Source: Rebecca billardiae RCC1528
Taxonomy: Eukaryota > Haptophyta
Direction: 5' to 3'
DNA: 64,000 nt
Assembly (NCBI GenBank): GCA_965240325.2
Contig: OZ251245.1
Location: forward strand, 248,001 to 312,000
Program-made: the position numbers and the translations under genes
The notes under the pieces: generated by a model
What the model was told of the DNA's origin: nothing
What the model saw: only the letters and a program-made list of their open reading frames with translations
Databases searched by the model: none
Shown: piece after piece, positions 39,240 to 50,655 of the stretch
Layout of the letters: each line of letters opens with the position of its first letter
How positions within the stretch are numbered: the stretch's first letter is position 1

Positions 39240-40425
39240 CTACTTCTTCTTCGGCTTGGGCGGCGCCTTGCCCTTCGCCCCGCCCCGCACGGGCGCGTCG
39301 GTCGCCCGCAGCGCCGGGTTGTCGAAGGTGAGCACGAGCGCGTCGTTGTGCAGCACGCGGTATGCCGAGAGCGGCGCGTCGTCGACCATCAGCTCGCCGT
39401 TGTACGAGAGGGTCTGCGCCTTGGGCGGGAGCTCGAGCTTCACGGCGTCGTCGAGGCCGATCTGCGCCTGCTGCCCCGACGCGGCGCGCGACACGCGGTA
39501 CTTGTCCTTCTTGTCGCCGCCGAGGCCCTCGAGGACGAACTCCTCGGCGCGCGCCATGCTGGTGGTGAGGTTCTTCTCGTCGTACGGTTTCGTCACCTTG
39601 CACAGGAGCGTCGCGCCCTCGACGCGCTTGGCGGTGCCGTCGGCGGCGTGCCACGTGTGCACGCCCTTGCGCACGTACGCCTCGATGTCCTCCTTCAGCT
39701 CGCGCACCAGCATCCCCGCGTGCACGGGCACGTGGCGCGTGCACAGGTGCGGGCTGACCAGCCGGATGCGCGTGAGGGGGGCGGAGCGGTCCGGGTCGAC
39801 GTATCGGATGATGGCGTCGAGCTCCGAGTCGGTGCGCAGGCCGGACTCGCCGAGCCGCTTGTGCGGCGCGAGCTCGTGGCCCCAGTGTGAGAGGAAGATG
39901 CCGCGCCACGGCGGCAGCATCAGCCGCGTGTGCAGCTCGTGCGCGACGTCTGCGACCGACGCGGTCTCGGGGAGATCGCGCATCACGTGCCTGCCGTGGC
40001 AGAGCGTGCGCACGACGAGCTTGCGCGGCGCGAAGGAGGGGAGCGGGCTGGTCTCGTACACCGCCTTGAACGACGTGCCCGTCGACGTCCACCCCTCCGG
40101 GTTGATGGCCGAGATGAGCCGAGGCGACGCGATCGTCTGCGGCTCGACGACCGGCTGAATCTTTGTGCGCAGCTCAGGGACTGCTGGGGCGGCGGCGGCG
40201 GCGGCGGGTTTGCCCTTGGCCTTGCCGCCGTCGCCCGCCTTCCCTTTCGACGTGGCGCCCGCCAGGGCTGCTGCGCTCTCCGCCCCCACTCGACGGGGGG
40301 CGCACAGGGCCCGCACGCGGAGATGCCTCCGTCTGGAAGTCCACGATGGCGCCGCTTGCGTCAAAGCGCTGTAACAGGCCGAAGCCAAGGCTTGTAACGT
40401 GCTTTTTCGATTCGTTTCTACTCAT
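39240..40425 (-). CDS. Protein with repeated ubiquitin-like folds, function unknown
   Basis: The main exon (40270-39240) has no ATG near its 5' end. A first exon 40425-40317 starting MSRNESKKHVTSLGFG can be joined through a 46-base GTGCG...GCAG intron, giving 379 residues in one frame; this intron is short for the window and tentative. After a Lys/Gly/Ala linker come segments that resemble ubiquitin folds: KLVVRTLCHGRHVMRDLPE...VADVAHELHTR, then RIRLVSPHLCTRHVPV...LVRELKEDIE, and finally TLSYNGELMVDDAPLSAYRV followed by LVLTF, the last being close to ubiquitin's LIFAGKxLEDxxTLxDY. There is no C-terminal Gly-Gly; the tail is Lys-rich (PPKPKKK). So it is not a conjugated modifier. It is possibly a scaffold. 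Confidence 0.7.
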
Positions 40426-40841
40426 ATCTGCCAGTAAGTAATCACGTACATTTGCCGCTGCTTGCTCAGCGGCTGAGAAATGCCTGTCATGAGATATGAT
40501 AGTGAGATCTCATTCATGTCCGAGATTACCGGCGTACCTGTATCCAGAGCGATGAACCACTACACTATTATTCAGAGCAAAACCCCTGACGATACTCTCC
40601 ACGATACGCCTTCGTCCGAGTTCAGTTTACCTTACCGTTTAATATCAATTCATACAATTCGTTATCATCAACCGCGGTTGCACCAGTGCCAAAGCGCCTG
40701 AAAGCGGCGGCCCTCGCCGTCGGATCGGAATCTTGAGCGCCGCCTCGAGCTCGCGCGCGATTCTCGTCGTCAACGCAAAGCCCCACAAGACGAGGCGCGG
40801 ACACGACGCGCGGGCGGGCACGCCGACCTCCGACAACACCA
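40426..40841. promoter_or_regulatory. Divergent upstream region of the ubiquitin-fold and kinase genes
   Basis: 416 bases between opposed ATGs; the half near the ubiquitin-fold gene is AT-richer. No clear motif or gene. Confidence 0.45.
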
Positions 40842-42149
40842 ATGGCATACTCGCATGGGATGAAGTCCCCGACTCCAGCGAGCAGTATTGGCCAGCTCAT
40901 TCACGACGTTGACGCGCGCACAACCGAGCATCTCCTCGTCAGCCTCGCGGACATCGTCAACCACGTGGACGTGCGCGTGCACAAGACGAGCGCGAGTATG
41001 GAGCGCGCGGAGGCGCGGTTGATTCGGCTTGCGTCCGAGTCGAGCGTCGTCGATGGCCGCGACATCACATTCGTAAACTGGCTCGGAGACGGCGGCTTCG
41101 CAACTGTCGGCCTGCACGAGCTCACCCCCGCCGCGCGCGCGCGGCTCAAGAGCCACGCGCTCGTGCGTGGCACCGCGGAGGATGAGCCCGTGCGCGTCGC
41201 GGTCAAGTTCTTCAAGACCAAGGTGTTCTCGGCGCCGAACGCGTTGACGAACGAGCGCCAGGTGGCACCCATGCCGCCCGCTGAGCGCATCAACTTCCTC
41301 ACCGAGGCCGTCGTCCTGCGCGCGATGAGCCACCAACACGTCGTCGCGTTCCTGGGCTGCTATCTGCAGCCCTCTCCGGACGGGGACGGCACGCAGATCG
41401 CGCTGGTGCAGGAGTACTGCGACGGGGGCACGCTCGGGGAGCGCATGGAGCGGGGCGGTTACACGCCCGCGCAGGCGCTGCAGTGGCTGATCGACATCGC
41501 CGACGGCCTCGCGTACGCGCACGGCGTGGGCGACGCGCACATGGCACACCGCGACCTCAAACCTGAGAATGTGATGATGGTGGCGGGCGGGGAGCGCGCC
41601 AAGGTGATCGACTTCTCGCTCGTACGGCTGTGTGCGCCGCCGCCGAAGGCGCAGCGCAGACGCAGCGCCGCGGCGAGCGCCACGCCGCCCGCCTTTGGCG
41701 TGCACGCCAAGCCGCCAGCGCATGTCTATCACACGCGCGTCGACGGCAAGCCCGCCGCAACCGGGCGTACAGGCAGCTTGCGCTACATGGCCCCTGAGGT
41801 GTACCGGAGCGAGGAGTACTCGAGGCGCGTGGACGTCTTCGCGTACGGCGTGATGGCGTGGGAGGTGCTCGCAGGCAGGCGCGCGTACACGCAGATGTAC
41901 CTCTCGCCCGAGCAGCTGGCGGAGCAGGTCGCGGAGGCGCAGCTGCGGCCGACGCTGCCGCCCGCCTGGCCGGCCGTGCTGCGCGAGCTGCTGGCACGCT
42001 GCTGGCACGAAGTCCCCGCGTCCCGGCCAGAGTTCGCCGAGGTGTCCGAGGCGCTTCGCGCCCTGCTCCGCGACGCGCACGCAAATCCCAGCACGCTCGA
42101 CGGGATCCGCGTCGGGAGAGGGAGCGCGGGCTGCTGCATGCTGAGCTGA
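40842..42149 (+). CDS. TKL-like protein kinase with DFS motif and C-terminal CaaX box
   Basis: 435 residues, no intron, ATG at 40842. An N-terminal helical region (1-70) precedes the kinase domain. Visible motifs: Gly loop LGDGGFATVG (81-90), VAVKFF with Lys122, the alpha-C Glu155 (NFLTEAVV), HRDLKPEN with catalytic Asp238, then IDFSL where DFG is normal (Asp257 kept, Gly replaced by Ser259), a long activation segment with Arg/Ala/Ser insert, YMAPEVY, and the closing CWHEVPASRP typical of tyrosine-kinase-like kinases. All catalytic residues except the DFG glycine are present, so it is probably active. The protein ends GCCMLS: CMLS is a CaaX farnesylation signal with a neighbouring Cys for palmitoylation, which suggests membrane anchoring. 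Substrate unknown. Confidence 0.92.
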   Translation: MAYSHGMKSPTPASSIGQLIHDVDARTTEHLLVSLADIVNHVDVRVHKTSASMERAEARLIRLASESSVVDGRDITFVNWLGDGGFATVGLHELTPAARARLKSHALVRGTAEDEPVRVAVKFFKTKVFSAPNALTNERQVAPMPPAERINFLTEAVVLRAMSHQHVVAFLGCYLQPSPDGDGTQIALVQEYCDGGTLGERMERGGYTPAQALQWLIDIADGLAYAHGVGDAHMAHRDLKPENVMMVAGGERAKVIDFSLVRLCAPPPKAQRRRSAAASATPPAFGVHAKPPAHVYHTRVDGKPAATGRTGSLRYMAPEVYRSEEYSRRVDVFAYGVMAWEVLAGRRAYTQMYLSPEQLAEQVAEAQLRPTLPPAWPAVLRELLARCWHEVPASRPEFAEVSEALRALLRDAHANPSTLDGIRVGRGSAGCCMLS

Positions 42150-43125
42150 TCAGATCGACTTGTGCCAGTTGTGGTGCCAAGGCGGAAGGGGACTGGCGGG
42201 ATTCGGACCGGGTCCGGTGTGTGGACGACTACTGTCTACTGCGCGCGCTGCTATATGTATTAGCAGACTTGATGATAATCCGATCGCCGCGGGAGTCCAC
42301 TATATCAGTCCCGGAGGCTCGGCCTCCAGGAGCCGAGCACGGGCCACGTTACCACGTACGGCATTCTTGGTACCGCCGCGTACCGCGGACACCGGACATC
42401 TAACTAGTAACTCTGTGACGATACAGACAGTGATGATATACGGCCGCATCACTCAACCGGACTGACCGGACGGCGGACACTATCTCGCCTGAGGCTGAGT
42501 CTGACTGACGATGACTGGCAGTCTCGGCCGGGCCCGCTGCGCGCCATCCGAATCATCAGTGCCCAGACGCCAAGCTATACTCACTAGTCGCTACCGCCAC
42601 GGCGCCAGGCTCGTATGTCAGACGTATGATTATTCGTAATCGAGTACTCAGCCCTCCGGTCTCCGGATCCGCGAGTCGGCCCCCGGTCACGGTGGCCTGG
42701 CCCTGTGCCGCCGCAGGCCGGCAAGTGCCGCATGGCGCCGGCGGCCGGGCGGCCGGCCGTGCTGGCGCCCTGCTCCCGAGTCCCGACTCCGAGGGCCGAC
42801 GAGGGCTGCTGCCTGCGGCTGCTGGTCCGCGGGCTGCCGTTGATCGTGGACGATCCTGAGCCGTCGATCTGCCATCAATCATCATCCGATTCTTTAGCCT
42901 GCAAGACCGATTATAACAATATAGACTCTGTAGTGAGCGCGAATCCGGAAGGCGGCGCATACCGGATCCACCGTTTGCCGGCCCTGCAAGCTGACGAGCT
43001 GCAGCTGCAACATGCCAAGAGCTGCGAATGTGACATGCCAAACCGCTTAGTACATCTGACACCATCCAGTGGCATGACCGCTCGCTGCCATCCAAGCGTC
43101 GGGCTCGGGGCGCAGAGGGTGCGGA
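42150..43125. other. Gene-free stretch after the kinase
   Basis: Mixed composition with AT-rich patches (42240-42460). Open frames on both strands around 42550-43100 overlap one another and lack motifs. Nothing supported. Confidence 0.55.
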
Positions 43126-43704
43126 TCAGCCCGCCCTAGGGGTCGCGACGAACGTGCGATAGGCGTTTGCATCAGCAGCGACCATGCCAGACAAGCGTGC
43201 CGGAGCATCGAGCGCCGCGAACGCGCGCGTGGTGGCCGTGCGCACAGTTGCGCTGCCGGCGGCCAGCCGATCGGCATCCTCCTGCCGCCAGCGCATGCTC
43301 AGCCGATCGACTTGCGAGCGCAGCTCCGCGACGTTCGCCTTGAGCTCGGCGATCTCGATACTGTGCGAGCGCAGTGTGCGAGCGTCAGCTGCGCCCCAAT
43401 GCGCCGGCCTCCACGAGCCATGCGCTGATGCGCCCGACTGCAAGGACAGGTCGACAAGATTCATCGTGTAGGTCAGCGCGGCCGAAGTGTCCCTCGAGCG
43501 CACAATGTCCGTCGAGCGCATGTCAGCCCCGGTGATGTACATGGTGTAGCGTAAGCACGCATCCACATCGCCCGCCGTGAGTGAAACCATGCCGACCACG
43601 GAGCCGCGCCAGGGGCGGGGGCGCGCCGGCGCGACAGGACGGCGAGTGGACGTGAAGGTCCGTGGACTTCCTGGGATCGACGGTTTCATGTGAGAAGACG
43701 ACAT
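43126..43704 (-). CDS. Hypothetical coiled-coil protein
   Basis: 192 residues from ATG 43704 (or 43689), no intron. After an Arg/Pro-rich start there is a segment with regular hydrophobic spacing (DACLRYTMYITGADMRSTD, ALTYTMNLVDLSLQ), then a probable coiled coil (IEIAELKANVAELRSQVDRL) and a helical C-terminus. Codon bias toward G/C at third positions fits neighbouring genes. I recognise no family. It could also be a chance frame, since the region is GC-rich; the coherent helix pattern is the main support. Confidence 0.45.
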   Translation of the reverse strand: MSSSHMKPSIPGSPRTFTSTRRPVAPARPRPWRGSVVGMVSLTAGDVDACLRYTMYITGADMRSTDIVRSRDTSAALTYTMNLVDLSLQSGASAHGSWRPAHWGAADARTLRSHSIEIAELKANVAELRSQVDRLSMRWRQEDADRLAAGSATVRTATTRAFAALDAPARLSGMVAADANAYRTFVATPRAG

Positions 43705-44106
43705 ACATGTGTATCATACAAACGCAGTACGCACGATGGCCGCCGGCCGGCGCGCCCGGGTTCAGAGGGCAGTCATCGCTCTTTCGAGGCTTCGAAGCCG
43801 ACACGTCGGTGTCGGACGACTGCAACAGCGACGCCTTCCGACGATGATCGTCAATCTGTGCCTGGCACCCGCCCACACCGCGCTCCCATCAGAAGCGCCC
43901 TGACCCACCCGCCTCGCCCGACTCCAATAAATATGTGCACGCAGCGTAAGCTGGCTCGCGCAGCACGACGCCCCCCGCGCGGCGGCTCCCGCGCGGGCAG
44001 TGATCGGCTCTGCCGCGCGTTGGCGTCCGTCACCATAGCCGCTTCCGCGTCAGATCGTCCGTCCTCGCGGCAGCCCAAAGCGCTCAGTCACAGCCGGCTC
44101 GGCCGC
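43705..44106. other. Gap between the hypothetical gene and the SMC1 stop
   Basis: About 400 bases, no gene seen. It must contain the promoter of the hypothetical gene if that gene is real and the SMC1 3' UTR. Confidence 0.4.
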
Positions 44107-47100
44107 TCACTCGACGTCGCGCAGGTCGAATGTGACGCTGGCGGACGAGTTCGCCTGCACGTTGCGGTACACGCCCACCAGCCCGTCCGACTTGTCGTAG
44201 AACGTGTCCTTGAGCGAGATCGTGATGAACTGCACGCCGCCCGCCTCCTTCCGGATGAACTCGGCCACGCGCACCACGTTCACGTTGTCGAGCGCCGCGT
44301 CGATCTCGTCCATCACGAACAAAGGCGCTGGCTTCACCTGCCATAGCGCAAAGAGCAGGGCGAGCGCGGCGACGGTGCGCTCGCCGCCGCTGAGCTGCTC
44401 GATCTCGCGGAAGCGCTTGGCAGGCGGCATCGTGTTGAACTTGACGCCTGCGGCGCGCGATGCGCGGCGCAGCGCCGGGCACGCAGGCGGGCGGTGAGCG
44501 CGCGCGCCCGGCGCGGCCACCCCCGGGGCCGGACGCGCGGCGCGGCGCACGCTCAAGCTGCGCGCGGGCCTGGGGCCGCGCCTGCCGCCGCGCGCACCGT
44601 GGAGGTAGGGCTCCTCGGGCGACTCGACGACGAGGTGCGCGGTCCCGCCCATCGGGAACGTCTTCGAGCGCGTCAGCTCCTTGTAGATGCCATCAATCAC
44701 CTGTGCAGTTCAGTTCCAACGGTGCAGCGGCCGCCGGGGGTTTGGGCGCGCGCGTGCAGCACACGGCGCGTGAACGCGAGGGATGGCGATGGATCCGAAT
44801 GCGGCCTCGTGCCAGGGCGCGTCCGGTGCGGGCAGAGCGCACGCGCGCGGCGGCGGCGCGCGACTCGGGCGCGCTGCGCAGCGCGGCAGGACAGTGCCTG
44901 CGCGCGCGTCGCGCGTGCCGACGGCCGAGCCGCGCGGAGGACGCACCGACGCGGCGTTCTTGAACGCGCTCAGGAACAGCTGCTTGCGCCGGCCGGCCAC
45001 GTCGTCCAGTTGCTGAGGGGCGGGAGCGGGCCGCACGCGCGCGCGCGGGGGGGAGCGGCGAGCGTCGGGGGCGCGCAAGGGGTGAGCGCAGGCGCGCGCG
45101 CAGCACGCAGCGCGCAGGGGCGGTGTGCGCGCGCTGCAGCCGGGTGTGCCCCTGTCGACTCGGCCCGCCCGCGCGTGCGGCTCCCGCCCATGCCACGCCG
45201 CCGCCCGGCGCGGTTCAGGCCGGCGCTGGCCCGCCCGGCGCTGGCCCGCCCGGCGCTTGGCCGCACCTTCTTCGCCTCGGCCGCGGCCTTGCGCGAGGCC
45301 GCGAACACCTGGTCCGAGTCTGCGATCTTCGCCTCGAGATCGGCGTACTGCTGCTGCGCCTTCAGGTTGGGCGAGATCGCGCGGAGCTGCGCGAGCAGCT
45401 CCTCGAGGTGCGTCTCCGCCGCGGCGGCGGCCATGGCTGCGTCGCCCTTGTCCTCATCGCTCAGCGACTTGAAGTCGATTCGGATCAGCTCGGCCGTCTC
45501 GGCATCCATGGGCTCGGGCCCCTCCGAGCCGGCGCCGCGCGAGCCGCCCGCGTCGTTGGCCGTGGACGCGCCCGCGCCGTCGCCGCCGGGCGCGCCGCCC
45601 GCGGTCCCCGTGCCGACGAAGCCGGAGGGCGAGAAGGACTCGGAGGCTCCCAGGAGCAGCGGCGTGGCGAGCGGCGGCGCGCTCGGCGCCGCGGCCGCGT
45701 CGGACGGCGCGCCGCGCCCGCCCGCCTGCTTGCGCTTCTTCTCGCCGCGCTTGCGCCCCTGCGCCTCCGTCGAGTCGAGCGCGGCCGTGTCCTCCGCCGC
45801 GGCGCGCTTACGCGCGATCGCCGCGTGGTCGCGCTGCGCCGCGGTGCCCGAGGTCATGGGCACCGCCACCTCGTCCAGCCGCGCACGCCCAAACGCGGCG
45901 CGCCGCTCCTCGCGCCTCGAGTCCATCTGGCCGTCGACGGTGCCGAGCTTCTTGGCGGCGGCGTCGAGCTCGCGCTTGGCGTCGGTCGCGCGCGCCTTGG
46001 CCGCCTTCGCCTCCTCGTCCAGCGCGCGCTGCTGCTCGTGCGCCTGCGCGAGCTCCGCGTCGATCTGCTCCTGCTGCTCCTGGCTCGCGTCCGCCTCCGC
46101 CTGCCACTCGGCCAGCTCGGCGCCCTTGTCTGCGCGCGCGCGCTCGTCCGCTGCCACCTGCGCCTCGACCTTCTCGATCGCGGCGGGCAGCCCCTTGCGC
46201 TCCTCGTGCTGCAGCTGCGCGCGCAGCCGGCCGGCCACGCGCTCGAACTCGATCTTCTTCGCCTCGTGCGCGCGCCGCCGCGCCGCCACCTTCTGCTCGC
46301 GCTCGAGCAGGTCGTCCACGCCCAGCTCGGCCGAGAGCTCCGCGAACGTGTCCTTGCCGCTCTCGCGCGCCGCGCCGGCGAGCGTGGCCTCTTCGGCGCT
46401 CAGCTTGGCGAGGCTCGCCTTCTCGGCGTCGAGGCGCGCGGCGGTCTTGGCCGCGTCGTCCGCGCGCGCCTTGCTGCGCTTCGCCAGCTCCTTGCGCTTC
46501 GCGTTCGTCGTCTGCAGGTCGGCCTTTGCCTCGGTGAGCGACCCCTTGGCCGCCTGCGCCTGCGCCCGCAGCTTCTCGATCCGTTCGGTCGAGTGCTGCT
46601 TCGAGTTGCGCTCGAGAGCGGTGAGCTCCGCCTGCGCGGCCTCGAGCTCCTCCTTGAGCGAGTGGAACTTGCGCTGGTCCCACCGCGAGCCGCCGCCGCC
46701 GCCGCCGCCGCGCTTGCCGAAGCCGCCGCCGCCGCCGCCGTCGCTCGCCGCGCCGCCCGTCATGATGCCGGACTTGGCGATCAGCGTGCCGTCAAGGGCG
46801 ACCACCTTGTGCCGCTCGCCGCGCCGCGCGGCGGCGGAGCGGTAGCACAGCTCGCGCGCCTCTTCGAGCGAGTCGCAGATGAGCGTGTCCGCCGCGGCGA
46901 AGCGCACGGCGGGCTCGTACTGCCGCTCGAAGCTCAGGCAGTCCACCACCAGCCGCATCGAGCCGCCGAGCGATCGCAGCCGCTCGGCGATCGGCTTGGG
47001 CCGGATGCCGTCGAGCGGGATGAACGTCTGCGGCGCATACCGCTGCTCCTTGAGGTACTTGATCGCCTCGCGCGCGGTCTCCTCCGTGTCGACGACGATC

Positions 47101-49299
47101 GCCTCCATGTTCTTGCCCAGCGCGACCGCGCACGCGCCGTCCCACGCGCGCTTCGCCGGCGTGCACAGGTCGATCAGACGGCCGTGCACGCCCTTGAGCT
47201 GCCGCTGCAGCGCCTCGAGCGACTCGCGCAGTTTCGCGTCGCGCTCCGTCTCCGAGCGCTCGGCGCGGAGCTCGACGAGCTGCGCCTGGCCGGCGGTCAG
47301 CTTGGCGCGGAGCTCGGAGGCGCGCTTCTCCGCCGCCGCGCGCTCCTTCTCCAGCGCCTTCGCCTGCTCCTCCGCCTTCGCCGCGACGCCGTGCTGCCGC
47401 TCGATCTCGGCACTCGTCGCGTCGGCGCGCTCCGACAGCTCGGCCGCCTGCTCGTCCGCGGCGCGCGCGTCGGCGCTCGCCGCGGCCGCGTCGTCGGTGA
47501 GCTGCGCGACGGTGCGCTCGCACGCCTTGAGCGCGCGCCGCGTCGCCGCGAGCTTCTCCTGCGTCGCCGCCGTCTGCGCGCCCGCCTTCGCCGACAGCTC
47601 CGCGCGGCGCTCGAGCTGCGCGGCCGTGAGAGTGAGCTCGGGCTCCGCACGCTCCTCCTCCGCGTGCTTCGCGTCCGCGGCCGCCTCGGCGCGCTCGAGC
47701 TGGCGGAGCTCGTCGCGCAGCGCCTTGAGCGCGGAGGACTGCGTCTGCGTCTTCTTGCGCAGCGCCTCCGCCGACTTCTTCGCCATCGCGATCTGCTTGT
47801 CAAGGTGCGCGATCTCGGAGTGCAGCTTGATGCCGCGCGGCTTGGTCTTGTCCGCGTCGCGCGCGGCCGCCGCCGCCTTGCGCTCGAGCTGCATGCGCTC
47901 CTTGGCATGGCGCGCGGCGTTGCGCTTCGCGCCGGCGGCGTCCGCCTCGGCCTTGTCGTGCGCGTCGCGCGCCTTCGCGTGCCGGTCGATCGCGCGCTGC
48001 CGCTCCACCTCGAGCTCGGCGATCGCCACCTCGATCGAGTACAGCCGAAGCAGCGCGAGCCGCTGCCGCGCCGCGCGCTGCGCCGCGTCCAGCTGCTCGA
48101 ACTTGTTCGCCTCGTCGCGCTGCAGCTTGAGGACCTTCTGCTCGTTCTGCAGGGACTTCTTCTTCTGGTAGTGGTACAGCGTCTTTTCCTCCGCCTGCGC
48201 GCGCGTGAGCGAACGCGAACAGCCACCACCCGGCCGCGCGGCGCCGAGGCGAAGCGTGTCAGCCGCCGAGCGCGCGCGGGCGCGCGCCTCGCCAAGCCTC
48301 GCCAAGCCCTCGCCCGTTCTGCGGCACCGCTGGCTGGCCGGCGCGCGCGCTGCACCCCGCAGCGCCCGCGCCGGCCGAGCCCGCGCACCCGCGGCCACGC
48401 CGCCCACGCCCTCGCACCCGCGCCGCCAGTGCCTCCCCGCCCGCGCTGGACGCGCCCCGCTCCGGTGCCGCCGTGCGCATCGCGCGCCGCGCCGCGCCGC
48501 GCCGAGGCGCTCCGCTCCGGTGCCGCCGTGCCCACCCCGCGCCTCGTGCTCCACCCGCCCCGCCCCGCCGTGCCCGCGCCGCCCCGCGCCGCGGCTCGGC
48601 TCGGCTCGCACCTCCTTCTTGGCCTCGACCGCCTCATCGTACGCTTGCTTGAGCGCGTCCGAGCCGGAGAGGCGCTCGATCATCGCGGTGAGCTCCTTGG
48701 GCGACTTGGCCGCCACGTCGGCCACGTCCCCCTGGAACACGAGGAAGTTGCGCGCGCGCACGTTGATGTTCAGCTCGCCCAGCGAGCGCTCGTACTCGTC
48801 CGCCTTCACGACCTTGCCGTTGATCCGGTACTCGGACGCGCCCGCGGCGGTGATGGTGCGCGAGAGCTTGCGCTCCTCGCCGCCGACGATGAGCACGAGC
48901 GTGACCGACGCGCGCGTCGGGCCTGCGCGCGGCGCGCGCGCGCAGCGCGCGGGTCAGCCCGCGCGCGCGCGGCGGACGGCCAAGGCGTGCATGCGCGCGC
49001 GTCGAAGCCGCGTCCGCGCGCGCACCCTCGCCAGGCTGCATGTCGGGCGCGCGGAAGATGAGGTCTTTGAGCACCTTGCCGCGCAGATCGCGCGAGTGCA
49101 CGCCGAGCACGAACGAGATCGCGTCCATCGTGTTCGACTTGCCCGCGCCGTTCGGGCCGATCACCGAGGTGAAGTCGAGGAACGGGCCAATGGTCTGCTG
49201 CCCGCGGAAGGACTTGAAGTTGTCGACGAGGAGGCGGTCGACGCGGACGTCGCGCGTGTACGGCGCCACATCCGTCGCGCCCGTCTCAACGAGCGCCAT
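44107..49299 (-). CDS. SMC1: Cohesin subunit SMC1
   Basis: Chromosome-holding ATPase that pairs with SMC3 in the cohesin ring. Six exons: 49299-49026, 48922-48612, 48194-45267, 45012-44947, 44700-44598, 44447-44107, together 1340 residues. Walker [10 protein letters not shown] is at 48-55; the segment [19 protein letters not shown] identifies SMC1 rather than SMC2-4. Long coiled coils flank the hinge ([41 protein letters not shown]). The C-terminal head has GGTAHLVVE, the ABC signature EQLSGGERT and Walker [14 protein letters not shown], ending TFDLRDVE. It is about 100 residues longer than yeast or human SMC1, partly from a Gly-rich insert after the hinge (46680-46745) and a disordered Ala/Pro/Gly stretch (45500-45760). 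All five donors are GTGCG. Call secure. Confidence 0.97.
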
Positions 49300-49698
49300 C
49301 GCCGGCCGTGCGCGCCGGGCAGCGCTCTAGTCCCGCGCCCGCCGCACAGCGTCGCGCCCTTGCGAAGAGGGACGACCAGTAGCACGCTGCGCCACTGGCC
49401 ACCCAGGTCCAGCCGGCGGCGGGCGCACTGGCGGCCGCGCAGCCGGGTTGCCACCGGACCAAAGCCACATTGTGGGGTTTACGCGGCGAAAAAGCGCGAC
49501 AAAAAGTTTTCCCGCGGAAGAAATGGCGCGAACGCGCGTGCAATTGCGCACGTGATGTCCGGGCGCCCGCCGCTCGGCCCGCCTCGTGCGCCGGTGCGCG
49601 TGGGCGGCCGCCGCCCGCCTGTGTCAACGCTTGAGTGCCGCGCGGCGGGCGGCGGCCACTGCATCCCTCCCCTCCTGCTTGCCCAACCGAGCGCGACG
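49300..49698. promoter_or_regulatory. Divergent upstream region of SMC1 and the SEP-UBX gene
   Basis: 399 bases between opposed ATGs. It includes a small AT-richer patch (49490-49520). It must hold both promoters; no defined motif seen. Confidence 0.45.
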
Positions 49699-50655
49699 AT
49701 GGCGAATGTGCGCGGGCTGAACGACCTGAAGGAGGACGCGGAGGAGGAGAAGCGGCAGGCATACTACGCCGGCGGGCAGGGCCAGAATGGCGGCGGCAGC
49801 GGCCAGGAGATCCTCGACCCGCGCGAGTTCATGCGGCGGGCGCGCGACGAGCTCGGCGCGCGCTCGATCGACGAGTACAACGCGGAGCAGCAGCAGCAGG
49901 CATTCACCGGGGTGGGGACGGGGCGCAGTCTGAACGCGCCGCCGCCTCCCCCTGCGGAAGAGGAGGCGGAGCCCGCCGCTGCTTCGGACAGCGCGCCGGT
50001 CGCGGCGACGACACACACCATCACCTTCTGGCGCGACGGCTTCACCGTCGACGACGGCCCGCTGCGCCGGACGGACGACCCGGAGAACGCGCAGTTCCTG
50101 GCGGACATCAACCGGGGCCAGGTGCCCCGCGAGCTCGAGGCCTCGTCGAATGGTGCGTGCCCGCGCTCGCCCGTGCGCGCGCCCGCCCCTGGAGCTCGGC
50201 AGCAGCCGACACGCCCTCGCCCGCCCCGCGGGTGCGCGCGGCGCGCGGCAGGTGCCGACATTGACGTGCACTGCATCGACAAGAGCACCGAGGCGTACAC
50301 GCCGCCGCCGCCCACCGTCAAGCCCTTCACGGGCGCGGGCCACTCGATGCGCGACGACTCCGCCCCGGCGGACGCCGTCGGGCCCGTCACCCCGCAGGAG
50401 GCAGTGGTCGACGACAGTCAGCCGACCACGTCGGTGCAGCTTCGGCTGCACGACGGCTCGCGGAGGGTGCTCAAGCTGAACCACTCGCACACCGTGGCGC
50501 AGCTCCGCGCGCATGTGGCCACGCTCGTCCCGCCGGGCGCGCGCTTTGAGCTCAGCACGCAGTTCCCGCGAACCAAGCTGGCGGCTGCCGACGATGCGAA
50601 AACGATCGCCGACGCTGGCCTGCTGAACAACACAGTCGTGGCGTCGATGCTCTGA
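49699..50655 (+). CDS. SEP-UBX domain protein (p47/Shp1-type p97 cofactor)
   Basis: Adaptor for the AAA ATPase Cdc48/p97. Exons 49699-50152 and 50252-50655 give 285 residues. The N-terminus is acidic (LNDLKEDAEEE). The SEP domain is plain: TITFWRDGFTVDDGPLR, LADINRGQVPRELE, and after splicing (G|GT) ADIDVHCIDKSTEAY with VKPFTGAGHSM. The UBX domain follows (SVQLRLHDGSRRVLKLNHSHTV, FELSTQFPRTKL), ending with the conserved LLNNTVVASML; the Phe-Pro-Arg loop that inserts into p97 is intact. No UBA domain is visible at the start, unlike full p47, so this is a shorter form. ATG 49699 is the first good start. It is divergent from SMC1. Confidence 0.93.
   Translation: MANVRGLNDLKEDAEEEKRQAYYAGGQGQNGGGSGQEILDPREFMRRARDELGARSIDEYNAEQQQQAFTGVGTGRSLNAPPPPPAEEEAEPAAASDSAPVAATTHTITFWRDGFTVDDGPLRRTDDPENAQFLADINRGQVPRELEASSNGACPRSPVRAPAPGARQQPTRPRPPRGCARRAAGADIDVHCIDKSTEAYTPPPPTVKPFTGAGHSMRDDSAPADAVGPVTPQEAVVDDSQPTTSVQLRLHDGSRRVLKLNHSHTVAQLRAHVATLVPPGARFELSTQFPRTKLAAADDAKTIADAGLLNNTVVASML

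Noticed and set aside
44494-49061. Very long plus-strand open frames opposite SMC1 (up to about 1300 codons)
   Set aside because: They are antisense shadows of the GC-rich SMC1 exons, with Arg/Leu-rich low-complexity translations and no motifs.
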